A DNA stretch of 64,000 nt from Actinomadura chibensis NBRC 106107. GTDB taxonomy: Bacteria > Actinomycetota > Actinomycetes > Streptosporangiales > Streptosporangiaceae. The stretch lies in contig NZ_BCQP01000045.1 in NCBI RefSeq assembly GCF_001552135.1, positions 54,152 to 118,151 of the forward strand, in the 5' to 3' direction. This document shows, piece after piece, positions 40,264 to 48,696 of the stretch (its first letter is position 1; every line of letters starts with the position of its first letter). Made by a program: the position numbers and the translations under genes. The notes under the pieces are model-generated. The model did no database searches. It was not told the origin of the DNA and was given only the letters and a program-made list of their open reading frames with translations.

Positions 40264-42314
40264 ATCGCGAGGGCCCGTTCGAGGTTGCGGCGCTCGGCCG
40301 CCGCGTCGCCCCGGCGGGCCGCGACGACGGCGAGGTCGCGCAGCGCGTCGGCCTCCACGTGCGGCGCGCCCGCCGCGCGGGCGATCTCCAGCGCGCCGCG
40401 CAGCGCGTGCGCGGCCTCGTCCAGCCGTCCGGCGACGAGCCGTGCCCTGCCGAGGCAGGTCAGTGTGCGGGCGCGGTGGTACGGCTCGTCCAGGTCGGTG
40501 AACGCGGCGAGGACGGCGGTCAGCGTCTCGATGGCGGCGTCGTGCCGTCCGGCGGCGCTGAGCGCCTCGCCGATGTGCCGCCGCATCAGCGCGACGCCGC
40601 GCGGCCGGTCCAGCGCGGCGTGCACGTCGCGGGCCGCGCCGAACAGCTCCACCGCGCCGGACGGGTCGCCGTCGGCGAGCGCCGCGTTGCCGAGCCCTTC
40701 GAGGGCGGACGCCTCGCCGAGCCGGTGCCCGGTCGCCCGCTCCAGCTCCAGCGCCGCCTCGAAGCACGGCCGGGCGGCGCCGGTGTCGCGGAGGTTGAGG
40801 TGGGCCGTCCCGAGCCCTTCGAGCATCCGCGCCTCGGCCCGCCGGTCGGCGCACGCGGCGGCGGCGTCCCGGCCGAGCTCGTGCGTCCGGATCCACGACC
40901 GGTAGTGCTTGCGCTGGACGAACAGCGGCCACATCGCCTCGCAGAGCTGCCACGCCATCGGGTGCAGCCCGCCGGCGTGCGCCGCGCGCGCCACCGCGGA
41001 CAGGTTCTGGTGCTCGCGTTCGAGCCAGTCGACGGCCTCCCGGCGGTCGGGGAAGACGTCCTCGCGGCGGACGGCCCCGTAGCGGGGGCCGAGGTGCCAG
41101 CGCCCGGGCAGCAGCGCGAGGTCGGCGGCGACCGCCGTCGTCAGGTACCAGTCGGCGAGCCGCGCGAACGCCGCCGCGCGGTCCGGCTCCGCGCCCGGCT
41201 CGCCCGCCTTGCCGCGCGCGTGCAGCCGGACGAGGTCGTGGAACCGGTACCGCTCGTCGGCGTCCTCCAGCAGGAGGCTCGCCTCGACGAGGCCCTGCAG
41301 CAGCTCCCGCGCGGCCTCCGCGCCGCGGTCGAGCAGCGACGCCGCGGCGGCCAGCCCGAGGTCGGGCCCCGGATGGACGCTGAGCAGCCGGTAGGCCCGC
41401 GCGTGCGGCTCGTCGAGCGCCTGGTAGGAGGCGTTGAACACGGCGTCCACGGAGATGTCGTCCTCACCGGCGCGCAGCGCCGCAAGGCGGCGCGCCTCGT
41501 CGTCGAGTTCGGCGACCGCGCGGGCGATCGGCCAGCGCCGCCGGGCGGCGAGCCGGGCCCCGGACGCGCAGACCGCGAGCGGCAGCGTCCCGCACAGCGC
41601 GACGAGCGACCGGGCCTGCTCGCGCTCCGCGCCGATCCGGTCCGGGCCGATGAGGCGCTCCAGCAGCTCCAGCGCGCCCCGCGTGCCGAGCGGCGGGACG
41701 TCGAGGAACCGCGCGCCGTCCACCACCAGCCCGGACAGCCGCCGCCGCGACGTCACGACGACCAGCGAGGAGCCCGCGCCGGGCAGCAGCGGCCTGACCT
41801 GCGCCGCCGACACCGCGTTGTCGAGCATCACGATCAGGCGGCGGCCGCTGGTCAGCGACCTGAACAGGGCGGCCTGCTCGTCCACGCCGGACGGCATGGC
41901 CTCCGCGCCGGTGCCGAGGGCCCGCAGGAAGCGGCCGAGCGGCTCGTCCGGCGGGAGCGGCTCGGCGCCGGAGAAGCCGCGCAGGTCGACGAACAGCTGG
42001 CCCTCGTAGCCGGACTTCACCTGGTGCAGCCAGGCCAGCGCGAGCGTCGTCTTGCCGACCCCGCCGGGGCCGTTGACGACCACGAGGCCGGCGCCGTCCG
42101 CGAGCGCCCGCAATTGCGCCAATTCGCCGTGCCGGTTCGCGAACAGCCCGGGGGCCGGGAGTTGCGCGGGCGGCGGAAGCGACGCCGCGAGCCCGGTGGT
42201 GATATGCACGCCGCCCGCGATGGAACCGGCCTGGACGCTGGAGCCCGCTATTGTCCCGGTGAGCTCGTTGGCGCGGATTTCCGGTTCGTCGGGAGACTGC
42301 ACGATCCCATCCAT
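40182..42314 (-). CDS. NB-ARC/TPR STAND protein with RHIM-like N-terminus
   Basis: 710 residues. There is no DNA-binding domain. Residues 15-40 hold a Gly/Ser/Val stretch, TGTIAGSSVQAGSIAGGVHI, with a VQAG core (27-30) like RHIM-type amyloid motifs. NB-ARC follows: Walker A NGPGGVGKTTLALAW near 80-92, LIVMLDNAVSAAQV Walker B, VVTSRRRLSG and the MHD-like RYRFHDLVRLHA. TPR repeats fill about 430-700. Such NLR-like proteins with N-terminal amyloid motifs are proposed to trigger a partner effector on ligand sensing. It is convergent with the SARP-controlled operon. Confidence 0.85.
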   Translation of the reverse strand: MDGIVQSPDEPEIRANELTGTIAGSSVQAGSIAGGVHITTGLAASLPPPAQLPAPGLFANRHGELAQLRALADGAGLVVVNGPGGVGKTTLALAWLHQVKSGYEGQLFVDLRGFSGAEPLPPDEPLGRFLRALGTGAEAMPSGVDEQAALFRSLTSGRRLIVMLDNAVSAAQVRPLLPGAGSSLVVVTSRRRLSGLVVDGARFLDVPPLGTRGALELLERLIGPDRIGAEREQARSLVALCGTLPLAVCASGARLAARRRWPIARAVAELDDEARRLAALRAGEDDISVDAVFNASYQALDEPHARAYRLLSVHPGPDLGLAAAASLLDRGAEAARELLQGLVEASLLLEDADERYRFHDLVRLHARGKAGEPGAEPDRAAAFARLADWYLTTAVAADLALLPGRWHLGPRYGAVRREDVFPDRREAVDWLEREHQNLSAVARAAHAGGLHPMAWQLCEAMWPLFVQRKHYRSWIRTHELGRDAAAACADRRAEARMLEGLGTAHLNLRDTGAARPCFEAALELERATGHRLGEASALEGLGNAALADGDPSGAVELFGAARDVHAALDRPRGVALMRRHIGEALSAAGRHDAAIETLTAVLAAFTDLDEPYHRARTLTCLGRARLVAGRLDEAAHALRGALEIARAAGAPHVEADALRDLAVVAARRGDAAAERRNLERALAIYAGLGSPHTEAVRARLAGTPPPASGA

Positions 42315-42463
42315 CCCATCAGCGCCCGCTCGGCATCGGACCGCTTCGTCCGCACCTTACCCGCTGATAGCGTGGCCGGAATTAAAGCATGCATGAATTC
42401 GTTTATTTTGGCCTGTAAGAATGGCGGTCAGGCGGGCGGGTCAGAGGCCGCGCGGGGCCCGGC

Positions 42464-43420
42464 TCAGGCGTCCGCGTTCAGGCCGTAGCGGGCCTGGTCG
42501 CAGGGCCGGGGCGCCTCCGGGCCGTCCCGGCCGAGGCGCAGCATCCGGGACACGCGGACGGTGCGGAACTCGCGCCCCCGCACGCGGATCCGGTGCCCGG
42601 TCGCGGCCCGCACCCCGGCCGCGAGCGCCTCCCACTCGGCCACCTCGGCGGCGGACGCCGGGTCGCCCTGGAACTCGCGCAGCCTCGGCAGCAGGTCGGT
42701 GAAGTGCCGGGCGAGCCGGTCGACGGCCTCGTGCGGGACGTCCCCGCCGGTGATCGGGGACCACGCGTCGCCCGCCACCTCCACCACCACGAAGGTCGGC
42801 GGGAGGAGCACGACGCCGGGGTGCGTGCGGATCGCGTGCCGCGCCTCGGCGCGCACTTCGTCCGGGACGGTCCCCGCGACCGGCATGTACCCGACGAGGT
42901 TCAGCCGCAGCTGCGCCTCCCACTGCCCGCACGGCGCGGCCGGGTCGAGCGGGTGGCCGCGGAGCAGGCCGTCGGCGGCGAGGTCGGCGTCGGTGGCGCG
43001 CGGCGGCTCCATCACCCGGTCGCCGATCAGCATGAACTTCTCCGCCCTGACGACCCGGTACCGGCGGGGGCCGATCTCCCACTCGTCCTTGGCGAGCTGG
43101 TCGCCCTCCTCGGGGTCGAGCCGCGCGGCGGCGGCGCGCATCGCCCGCGCGGTCCCGGGGTCGGGCTCGTCGGCGGCGGCCGTCCGGAGGTCGAAGGCGA
43201 GGCCGTACCGGGCCGAGGACGGGTCGTCCGAGCCGAGCGACCCGATCCGCCACTCCCCGTCCTCCTGCACGGCGTGCCCGAACTCGGGGGACCCGGCGGG
43301 GAGCAGCTTCGGGTATTCCAGAATTCGCTCGCCGAGCTCCCGGTCGCGCACCGCCGCGACCGGATCGAGCGCGGCCACGACATTGATGTGGTCGTACCCG
43401 TGCATGAGCGGGAAGGTCAT
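42464..43420 (-). CDS. DUF5954-family protein
   Basis: 318 residues from ATG 43420, with GAGGA about 9 bases upstream; ATG 43429 is an alternative. Features typical of the family: ALDPVAAVRDRELGERILEYP, RRYRVVRAEKFMLIGDRVMEPPR, LLPPTFVVVEVAGDAW and a C-terminal REFRTVRVSRMLRLG. Function unknown; these proteins are common in Streptomyces and relatives, often near regulatory genes. Soluble, no signal peptide. It is upstream of the STAND gene on the same strand with a 149-bp gap that contains an AT-rich segment (around 42380-42415) likely to be the STAND promoter. Confidence 0.8.
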   Translation of the reverse strand: MTFPLMHGYDHINVVAALDPVAAVRDRELGERILEYPKLLPAGSPEFGHAVQEDGEWRIGSLGSDDPSSARYGLAFDLRTAAADEPDPGTARAMRAAAARLDPEEGDQLAKDEWEIGPRRYRVVRAEKFMLIGDRVMEPPRATDADLAADGLLRGHPLDPAAPCGQWEAQLRLNLVGYMPVAGTVPDEVRAEARHAIRTHPGVVLLPPTFVVVEVAGDAWSPITGGDVPHEAVDRLARHFTDLLPRLREFQGDPASAAEVAEWEALAAGVRAATGHRIRVRGREFRTVRVSRMLRLGRDGPEAPRPCDQARYGLNADA

Positions 43421-43547
43421 GCCCGGCATCCTCGCCGTCCGCGCCCGTTCCCCGCATGATTTTCCGTATATCGCGAGCCCGGCTTGCCCCATTTCTGTGG
43501 TTAATTATGAATTGTTTTTTCGATCATGAACCGGGGCGGGGCGGCGG

Positions 43548-44600
43548 TCAGTCGGCCAGGGTGACGACGACCTTCACGTCGTCCCGGCGGGGGGTGAAGG
43601 CGTCCGCGAAACGTTCCAGCGGGACGCGCCGCGAGACCAGCCCGCCGAGCCAGCCGGGGTCGGCCTTCGCGAGCGCCCGCGCGGCGGCCGCGTAGTGCCC
43701 CAGGTTCGCGTTCACCGACCCGATGATGGCGTCGTTCTCCAGGACGATGTCGCGGTTCAGCCCGCCCATGTCCACGTGCAGCATCCGCCCGGCGGGCGAC
43801 ACCCCGGTCAGGCACACGACGCCGTACGGCGCGTTGTTCGCCATCGCGCCGAGGATGAGCTCCGAGGCCCCGGTCGCCTCGATCACGATGTCGGGCGTCG
43901 CGACCGCGACGGCGTCGTCCAGCGTCCCGTGGTGGTAGGTGGCGCCGAGGTCGGCGACGAGCCCCGGCTTCGGCCCCTCGGTGACCCGGTCGAGGACGTG
44001 CACTTCGAGCTCGCGCTGGACGCCGAGCAGCGCGGCGAGCAGCCCGATCGGCCCCGCGCCCGTCACGAGCGCCACGCGCGGCTCGAACCAGGCCCGCGCG
44101 CCGACCTTCTCGACCTGGTCCCATGCCTTGGCGACGACGGACGCCGGCTCCATCAGCACCCCGACCTCGGCGAGCCGCGGGTCCAGCGCGACCGCGTAGG
44201 CGGCGTCGACGGCCCACGCCGTGCTCGCGTAGCCGTCGATCTCCTTGATGCCGCGCTCGGTGTAGCGGCCGTTGCGGCACATGTCGAACTCGCCGTGCGC
44301 GCACGCCCCGCACGGCTCGGGGTCCGGCCGCCGCACCACCCCGACGACGAGGTCGCCGGGGGAGAACCCGCTGCCGGACGGCGCCTCCCGCACCCGGCCG
44401 AGCGACTCGTGCCCGATGACGAGCCGGTCGCGGCCGGGCGGCGGCCAGCCGTACTCGCCGTCCGCGATCTCCCGGTCGGTGCCGCACACGCCGACGGCGA
44501 GGCCGTCCACGAGCAGGTCGCCGGGGCCGGGCTCCGGGTCCGGGACGTCCGTGGCGGCCAGCGACCCGCGCTTCAGCGGCTCGACGGTCAAGGCGCGCAT
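43548..44600 (-). CDS. zinc-dependent glucose 1-dehydrogenase-like MDR enzyme
   Basis: 350 residues, GGAGGAG before ATG. Medium-chain dehydrogenase: catalytic zinc ligands Cys39 (GVCGTDREIADGEYG) and His-Glu in VIGHESLG (63-65), structural Cys in CGACAHGEFDMC, and GAGPIGLLAALLGV for NAD(P). CGTDRE, GEYG and GHESLG are hallmarks of archaeal-type glucose dehydrogenases that oxidise glucose to gluconolactone with NAD(P)+. It is divergent from pqqA. It does not itself use PQQ, but two sugar/alcohol oxidation systems are side by side. Confidence 0.85.
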   Translation of the reverse strand: MRALTVEPLKRGSLAATDVPDPEPGPGDLLVDGLAVGVCGTDREIADGEYGWPPPGRDRLVIGHESLGRVREAPSGSGFSPGDLVVGVVRRPDPEPCGACAHGEFDMCRNGRYTERGIKEIDGYASTAWAVDAAYAVALDPRLAEVGVLMEPASVVAKAWDQVEKVGARAWFEPRVALVTGAGPIGLLAALLGVQRELEVHVLDRVTEGPKPGLVADLGATYHHGTLDDAVAVATPDIVIEATGASELILGAMANNAPYGVVCLTGVSPAGRMLHVDMGGLNRDIVLENDAIIGSVNANLGHYAAAARALAKADPGWLGGLVSRRVPLERFADAFTPRRDDVKVVVTLAD

Positions 44601-44874
44601 GCCGAATCTCCTCCCCGAGTGGTGAGCGCCCCTGACCTACCCGCGATCGTCCCGGTCTGTCGCGGCGGTCCTCAACGTTCCGGTCAACTCGCGCTCACGG
44701 CGCCGCCGCCGCGAAGCCGCCGGAGGGTCGCGGGCACGGCGCGCCGGGTTGGCACGGAGTTCATGATGTCTGGCACGCACGTCCTCGGAATGCGCTCCGG
44801 CGCGTCCTTACGATTCGGTGCGCCTCCGGGTGGGCATGCCCATCCGGCCCCCGCAACCGAGAGGAAGGTGCACC

Positions 44875-44961
44875 ATGACCGAGAACACCTGGGTCACGCC
44901 CGACTACGAGATCGTGGAGACCGCCATGGAGGTCACCGCCTACCTGACGGACAAGGGCTGA
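44875..44961 (+). CDS. pqqA: PQQ precursor peptide PqqA
   Basis: 28 residues (MTENTWVTPDYEIVETAMEV, then TAYLTDKG), GAGGAAGG before the ATG. The conserved Glu-x-x-x-Tyr pair that becomes PQQ is EVTAY (Glu19, Tyr23). PqqE crosslinks the Glu and Tyr side chains while PqqD presents the peptide. The length is within the normal range for PqqA. It is immediately upstream of pqqB. The 274-bp gap 44601-44874 to the divergent dehydrogenase holds the promoters; I could not define them. Confidence 0.93.
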   Translation: MTENTWVTPDYEIVETAMEVTAYLTDKG

Positions 44962-44971
44962 CCGTCCCGCG

Positions 44972-45871
44972 ATGCGCGTGCTGGTCCTCGGCACCGCCGC
45001 GGGCGGCGGCGTGCCCCAGTGGAACTGCTCCTGCGCCGGGTGCTCGGCCGCCCGCGCGAACCCGTCCCGGCGGCGGCGTCACGCCTCCATCGCCGTCGAG
45101 GCCGGGGCGGGCCGCTGGTACATCGTCAACGCCACACCCGACATCGGCGAGCAGATCGAGGACCATCCGGCACTGCATCCTGGCCCGGAGCGGCGGGCCA
45201 CGCCGGTCGCCGGAGTGATCCTCACCGACGCCGAGCTGGACCACACGCTCGGCATCGCCCGGCTCCGGGAGGCGTCCGGGCTGCGGATCGCGGCGACCGG
45301 CACGGTGCGGTCGGCGCTGTCGGTCTGCCTCCGGCTGGACGCGGTCCTCGGCCCCTACGCGGGCGTGTCCTGGACGACGCTCCCGCAGAAGGAGCCCGAG
45401 CCGATCGACGGCGGGCCGCTGGAGTTCCAGGGCATCCGGGTGTCGGGCAAGCGCCCCCGGTACGCCGCCGACCTGAAGGAGCCGGACGACGCCTGGGTGG
45501 TCGCGCTGCGCGTCCGCGACCGGCGCGACGGCAAGGCCCTCGTGTACGCGCCCGCCCTCGCCGCCTGGCCGGAGGAGTTCGAGCGCGCCGTCCGCGGCGC
45601 CGACTGCGTCTTCGTCGACGGCACGTTCTGGGACGACGAGGAGCCCCGCCGCACCGGCATCGGCGGGAAGACGTCCGGCCAGATGGGCCACCTGCCGATC
45701 ACCGGCCCGGACGGCACCGTCGAGCGCCTCGGCGAACTGCCCGCCGAGCGGCGCCTCTACACGCACCTGAACAACACGAACCCTTTGGTCGACCCGGACG
45801 ACCCCGGCCACCGGCGGCTCGCCGCGGCGGGGATCGAGGTCGCCAGGGAGGGAGCGGTGATCGAGGTATGA
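44972..45871 (+). CDS. pqqB: PQQ biosynthesis oxygenase PqqB
   Basis: 299 residues with a metallo-beta-lactamase fold. The N-terminus has the diagnostic GTAAGGGVPQWNCSCAGC; TDAELDHTLGIARLRE is the modified metal motif and YTHLNNTNP the C-terminal signature. PqqB is an iron-dependent hydroxylase acting on the Glu-Tyr intermediate. It starts 10 bases after pqqA without a strong Shine-Dalgarno, so translation is probably coupled. Confidence 0.95.
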   Translation: MRVLVLGTAAGGGVPQWNCSCAGCSAARANPSRRRRHASIAVEAGAGRWYIVNATPDIGEQIEDHPALHPGPERRATPVAGVILTDAELDHTLGIARLREASGLRIAATGTVRSALSVCLRLDAVLGPYAGVSWTTLPQKEPEPIDGGPLEFQGIRVSGKRPRYAADLKEPDDAWVVALRVRDRRDGKALVYAPALAAWPEEFERAVRGADCVFVDGTFWDDEEPRRTGIGGKTSGQMGHLPITGPDGTVERLGELPAERRLYTHLNNTNPLVDPDDPGHRRLAAAGIEVAREGAVIEV

Positions 45872-45887
45872 GTGCGGTGAGCGAGAG

Positions 45888-46643
45888 ATGAGCACGATGA
45901 CGCCGGCGCAGGAGGTCCACGCGCCGCTGCCCTGGCCGGACACGGTCCTGGACGAGCGCCTGCGCGACATCGGGGACCGGCGGTACCACCACCGGCACCC
46001 TTTCAACCTGCGCATGCACGAAGGCGTCCTGACGAGGGCCGAGCTGCGCCTCTGGGTGCTGAACCGGTTCCACTACCAGCGCCACATCCCGATCAAGGAC
46101 GCGCTGATCCTGGCGAAGCTGCCCTCCCGGGAGCTGCGCCGCGCGTGGATCCGCCGGATCCACGACCACGACGGCGCCCCGGACGGCGACGGCCGCGACG
46201 GCGGCATCGAGCGGTGGCTGCGCCTCGGCGAGGCGGTCGGCCTGGACCGGGACCTGCTGCTGTCCGGCGAGGGCGTGCTGCCCGGCGTCCGGCTGGCCGT
46301 GGACGGCTACGTCGGCTTCTGCCGGACGGGCTCCGCGCTTGAGGCGGTCGCGTCGTCCCTCACCGAGCTGTACGCGCCCGACCTGATGGCCACGCGGATC
46401 GCCGCGTGGGAACGCCACTACCCGTGGGTCGACCCGGAGGGGCTGCGCTATTTCCAGGTGCGCGTGGGACAGGGCCGCCGCGACTCGGAGGAGGCGCTCG
46501 CGCTCGTCCACGCGTGGGCGCGGACGCGGCACGACCAGGAGCGCGTGCTGGCCGCGTTCACGTTCAAGTGCGAGGTGCTGTGGGCGCTGCTCGACGCCGT
46601 CGAGAAGGCGTGCGAGCTGGGCGGGGCCGTCCCCGATGACTGA
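45888..46643 (+). CDS. pqqC: pyrroloquinoline-quinone synthase PqqC
   Basis: 251 residues of the TenA-like helical fold. RYHHRHPFNLRMHEGVL, WVLNRFHYQRHIPIKDA and FCRTGSALEAVASSLTELYAP carry the conserved His, Arg and Tyr residues of the active site. PqqC performs the final ring closure and eight-electron oxidation with O2, without a cofactor. Its 3' end overlaps pqqD by 8 bases. The alternative start ATG 45897 would remove only three residues. Confidence 0.96.
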   Translation: MSTMTPAQEVHAPLPWPDTVLDERLRDIGDRRYHHRHPFNLRMHEGVLTRAELRLWVLNRFHYQRHIPIKDALILAKLPSRELRRAWIRRIHDHDGAPDGDGRDGGIERWLRLGEAVGLDRDLLLSGEGVLPGVRLAVDGYVGFCRTGSALEAVASSLTELYAPDLMATRIAAWERHYPWVDPEGLRYFQVRVGQGRRDSEEALALVHAWARTRHDQERVLAAFTFKCEVLWALLDAVEKACELGGAVPDD

Positions 46644-46917
46644 TCCGGCCGATCCCGCCGACCCGGCGTGGCGTCCCGTGCTGGACGGCTCGATCGTCCT
46701 GCGGCACGACCGCGTCCGCGGCGCCGACCTGCTGCTGATGCCCGAGCGCGCGGTCCGGCTCAGCGGGACCGGCGGCCGCATCCTGCGGCTGTGCGACGGC
46801 AGCCGCACGGTCGACGGCATCATCGCCGAGCTGGCCGAGACCTTCCCGGACGCGCCGCTCGCCGCCGAGGTGCCCGCGTTCCTGGACCGCGTCCGCGCGC
46901 AGGGATGGCTCCGATGA
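46636..46917 (+). CDS. pqqD: PqqA-binding peptide chaperone PqqD
   Basis: 93 residues, a winged-helix RiPP recognition element: WRPVLDGSIVLRHDRVRG, LLMPERAVRLSGTGGRIL and CDGSRTVDGIIAELAE. PqqD binds PqqA and delivers it to PqqE. It overlaps both neighbours (8 bases with pqqC and ATGA with pqqE), so stoichiometric expression is expected. The N-terminal Asp/Pro-repeat (DPADPADPA) is not part of the usual domain. Confidence 0.93.
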   Translation: MTDPADPADPAWRPVLDGSIVLRHDRVRGADLLLMPERAVRLSGTGGRILRLCDGSRTVDGIIAELAETFPDAPLAAEVPAFLDRVRAQGWLR

Positions 46918-48005
46918 CCGCTGCCGGGATCCCCCCGCCGTGGGGGCTGCTCGCCGAGGTCACGCACGCGTGCCCGCTGCACTGCCCGTACTGCTCGAAC
47001 CCGCTGGAGCTGGTCCGGCCGAGCGCCGAGCTGTCCACGGCCGAGTGGACGCGGGTCTTCGGCGAGGCCGCCGAGCTCGGGGTCGTCCAGGCGCACGTGT
47101 CCGGCGGGGAGCCGCTGCTGCGCGCCGACCTCGCCGAGATCGTCGCGGCCGCGCACGGCGCCGGGGTCTACACCCAGCTCGTCACGAGCGGCGTCGGCCT
47201 CACCGCCGGACGGCTGGCCGAGCTGCTCGCCGCCGGGCTGAACAGCGTCCAGCTCTCCCTGCAGGACGCCCGCCGCCCCGGCTCCGACCTCATCGCCGGG
47301 CGCGTCTCCTACACCGAGAAGGAGGAGGCCGCCGGGGTGATCCGGGACGCGGGGGTGCCGTTCGGGCTGAACGTCGTCCTGCACCGGCGCAACCTCGACA
47401 ACCTCCGGAAGATCATCGAGGTCGGGGCCCGCTGGGGCGCCGACCGGATCGAGCTGGCCAACACCCAGTTCTACGGCTGGGCGCTGCGCAACCGCGCCGC
47501 GCTGCTGCCGACCCGCGCCCAGCTCGACGCGGCGAAGGCCGTGGTCGCGGCGTGGCGGGAGGAGCGGGACGAGCCCGAGCTGGTCTGGGTGCTGCCCGAC
47601 TACTACGAGGGCGTCCCGAAGCCGTGCATGGGCGGCTGGGGCGCGCGGACGATCACGGTCGGCCCGGACGGCACCGCGCTGCCGTGCCCCGCCGCCTACG
47701 CCGTCCCCGACCTCGGCGCGCCGAACGTCCGGGAGCGTCCGCTCGGCTGGATCTGGGCGGAGTCGCCGGCGTTCAACGCCTACCGCGGCACCGCGTGGAT
47801 GGGCGAGCCGTGCCGGAGCTGCCCGCGCCGCGAGGTCGACTTCGGCGGCTGCCGGTGCCAGGCGCACGCCCTGACCGGCGACGCGGCGCGCACCGATCCG
47901 GCGTGCGCGCTGTCCCCGGACCACGACCTCGTCCGCGCCGCGACGGAGGCGCCGCGGGCCGACGAGTTCGTGTACCGGCGGCCCGGGCGCCCCATCTCCG
48001 GGTGA
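46914..48005 (+). CDS. pqqE: radical SAM enzyme PqqE
   Basis: 363 residues from ATG 46914, overlapping the pqqD stop. The radical SAM cluster motif CPLHCPYC gives Cys20, 24 and 27, VSGGEPLLRADL is the SAM-binding GGE strand, and the SPASM region has CMGGWG, LPCPAA and CRSCPRREVDFGGCRCQA with the remaining cluster Cys. PqqE forms the Glu-Tyr C-C bond in PqqA. The stop lies one base from the stop of the convergent glycosidase gene, with no terminator between them. No pqqF/pqqG-type protease gene is nearby. Confidence 0.96.
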   Translation: MTAAGIPPPWGLLAEVTHACPLHCPYCSNPLELVRPSAELSTAEWTRVFGEAAELGVVQAHVSGGEPLLRADLAEIVAAAHGAGVYTQLVTSGVGLTAGRLAELLAAGLNSVQLSLQDARRPGSDLIAGRVSYTEKEEAAGVIRDAGVPFGLNVVLHRRNLDNLRKIIEVGARWGADRIELANTQFYGWALRNRAALLPTRAQLDAAKAVVAAWREERDEPELVWVLPDYYEGVPKPCMGGWGARTITVGPDGTALPCPAAYAVPDLGAPNVRERPLGWIWAESPAFNAYRGTAWMGEPCRSCPRREVDFGGCRCQAHALTGDAARTDPACALSPDHDLVRAATEAPRADEFVYRRPGRPISG

Positions 48006-48006
48006 G

Positions 48007-48696
48007 TCACCGGTCCGGGTAGACGAGGTCCATCTCGCGGTCGAAGTAGTCGGGAAGACCGCTCCAAGGGTTCGCGCCTGCCCGGTCGGTGACGTACACG
48101 ACGCCCGCGTTGCCGCGCCCCGCGCGGGCCAGCGCCCGCGCGAGGACGGCCTGCGGCGCCGCGTACACGAGGTGGCAGAACGTCTCGGCCGGGACCCGGG
48201 CCGCCCACGCGGGCGGCCGGAAGTGCTGGTAGGCCGACCAGGGCCCCTCGAACGTGACGAGCATGTCGGCGAGCCGCGCGTACGCGGGGTCCGGGTAGAT
48301 GCCGTGGTTGAGGACGACGCACTCCGCGCCCCGCACCTGCGCCGCCGTGACGGCGCGGCAGTAGCGCGGCACGTGCCCGGCGATCGCGGACACCTGGTCC
48401 ATGAACGCCGTCCGGACGCCGTACCACTTCCGGTACCGCGTCACCTCGTCCTCGATGTCCTCCGGCGGCCGTTCGCCGTAGGAGGTGTCGATGTAGCCCG
48501 CGAGCTCCACGCCGTTGGCCGCGAGGCGGTGCGCGACGGCGGCCCAAGCGCGGTCCCGGACGGTGCCGGGACCGTTCGCGATGTTGAACACCACCCATTT
48601 GAGGCGCTCGTCGGTGAGGTCCGCCCATTCCAGCGCGTCCGCGTGGAAGTACGCGGGCACGAGGACGGACGAGACCCGCCCCCTCGTCCCGCTCAT
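48007..48696 (-). CDS. Sph3-like (GH135, spherulin-4 family) glycosidase
   Basis: 229 residues from ATG 48696, which overlaps the upstream stop (ATGA); in-frame ATGs at 48708 and 48723 exist. The TIM-barrel spherulation family 4 pattern is clear: VLVPAYFHADALEW, FNIANGPGT, GYIDTSYGERP, WYGVRTAFMDQ and VVLNHGIYPD. Fungal Sph3 cleaves alpha-1,4-GalNAc in galactosaminogalactan. The strand-end acidic pair expected as Asp-Glu reads Asp100-Gln101 here, while Glu150 (VTFEGPW) is kept. No signal peptide, so it is cytosolic unless exported otherwise. Last gene of the exopolysaccharide operon. Confidence 0.82.
   Translation of the reverse strand: MSGTRGRVSSVLVPAYFHADALEWADLTDERLKWVVFNIANGPGTVRDRAWAAVAHRLAANGVELAGYIDTSYGERPPEDIEDEVTRYRKWYGVRTAFMDQVSAIAGHVPRYCRAVTAAQVRGAECVVLNHGIYPDPAYARLADMLVTFEGPWSAYQHFRPPAWAARVPAETFCHLVYAAPQAVLARALARAGRGNAGVVYVTDRAGANPWSGLPDYFDREMDLVYPDR

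Noticed and set aside
43548..44600. PQQ-dependent glucose dehydrogenase next to pqqA
   Set aside because: The divergent gene encodes a zinc- and NAD(P)-dependent medium-chain dehydrogenase with GAGPIG and GHE motifs, not a quinoprotein.
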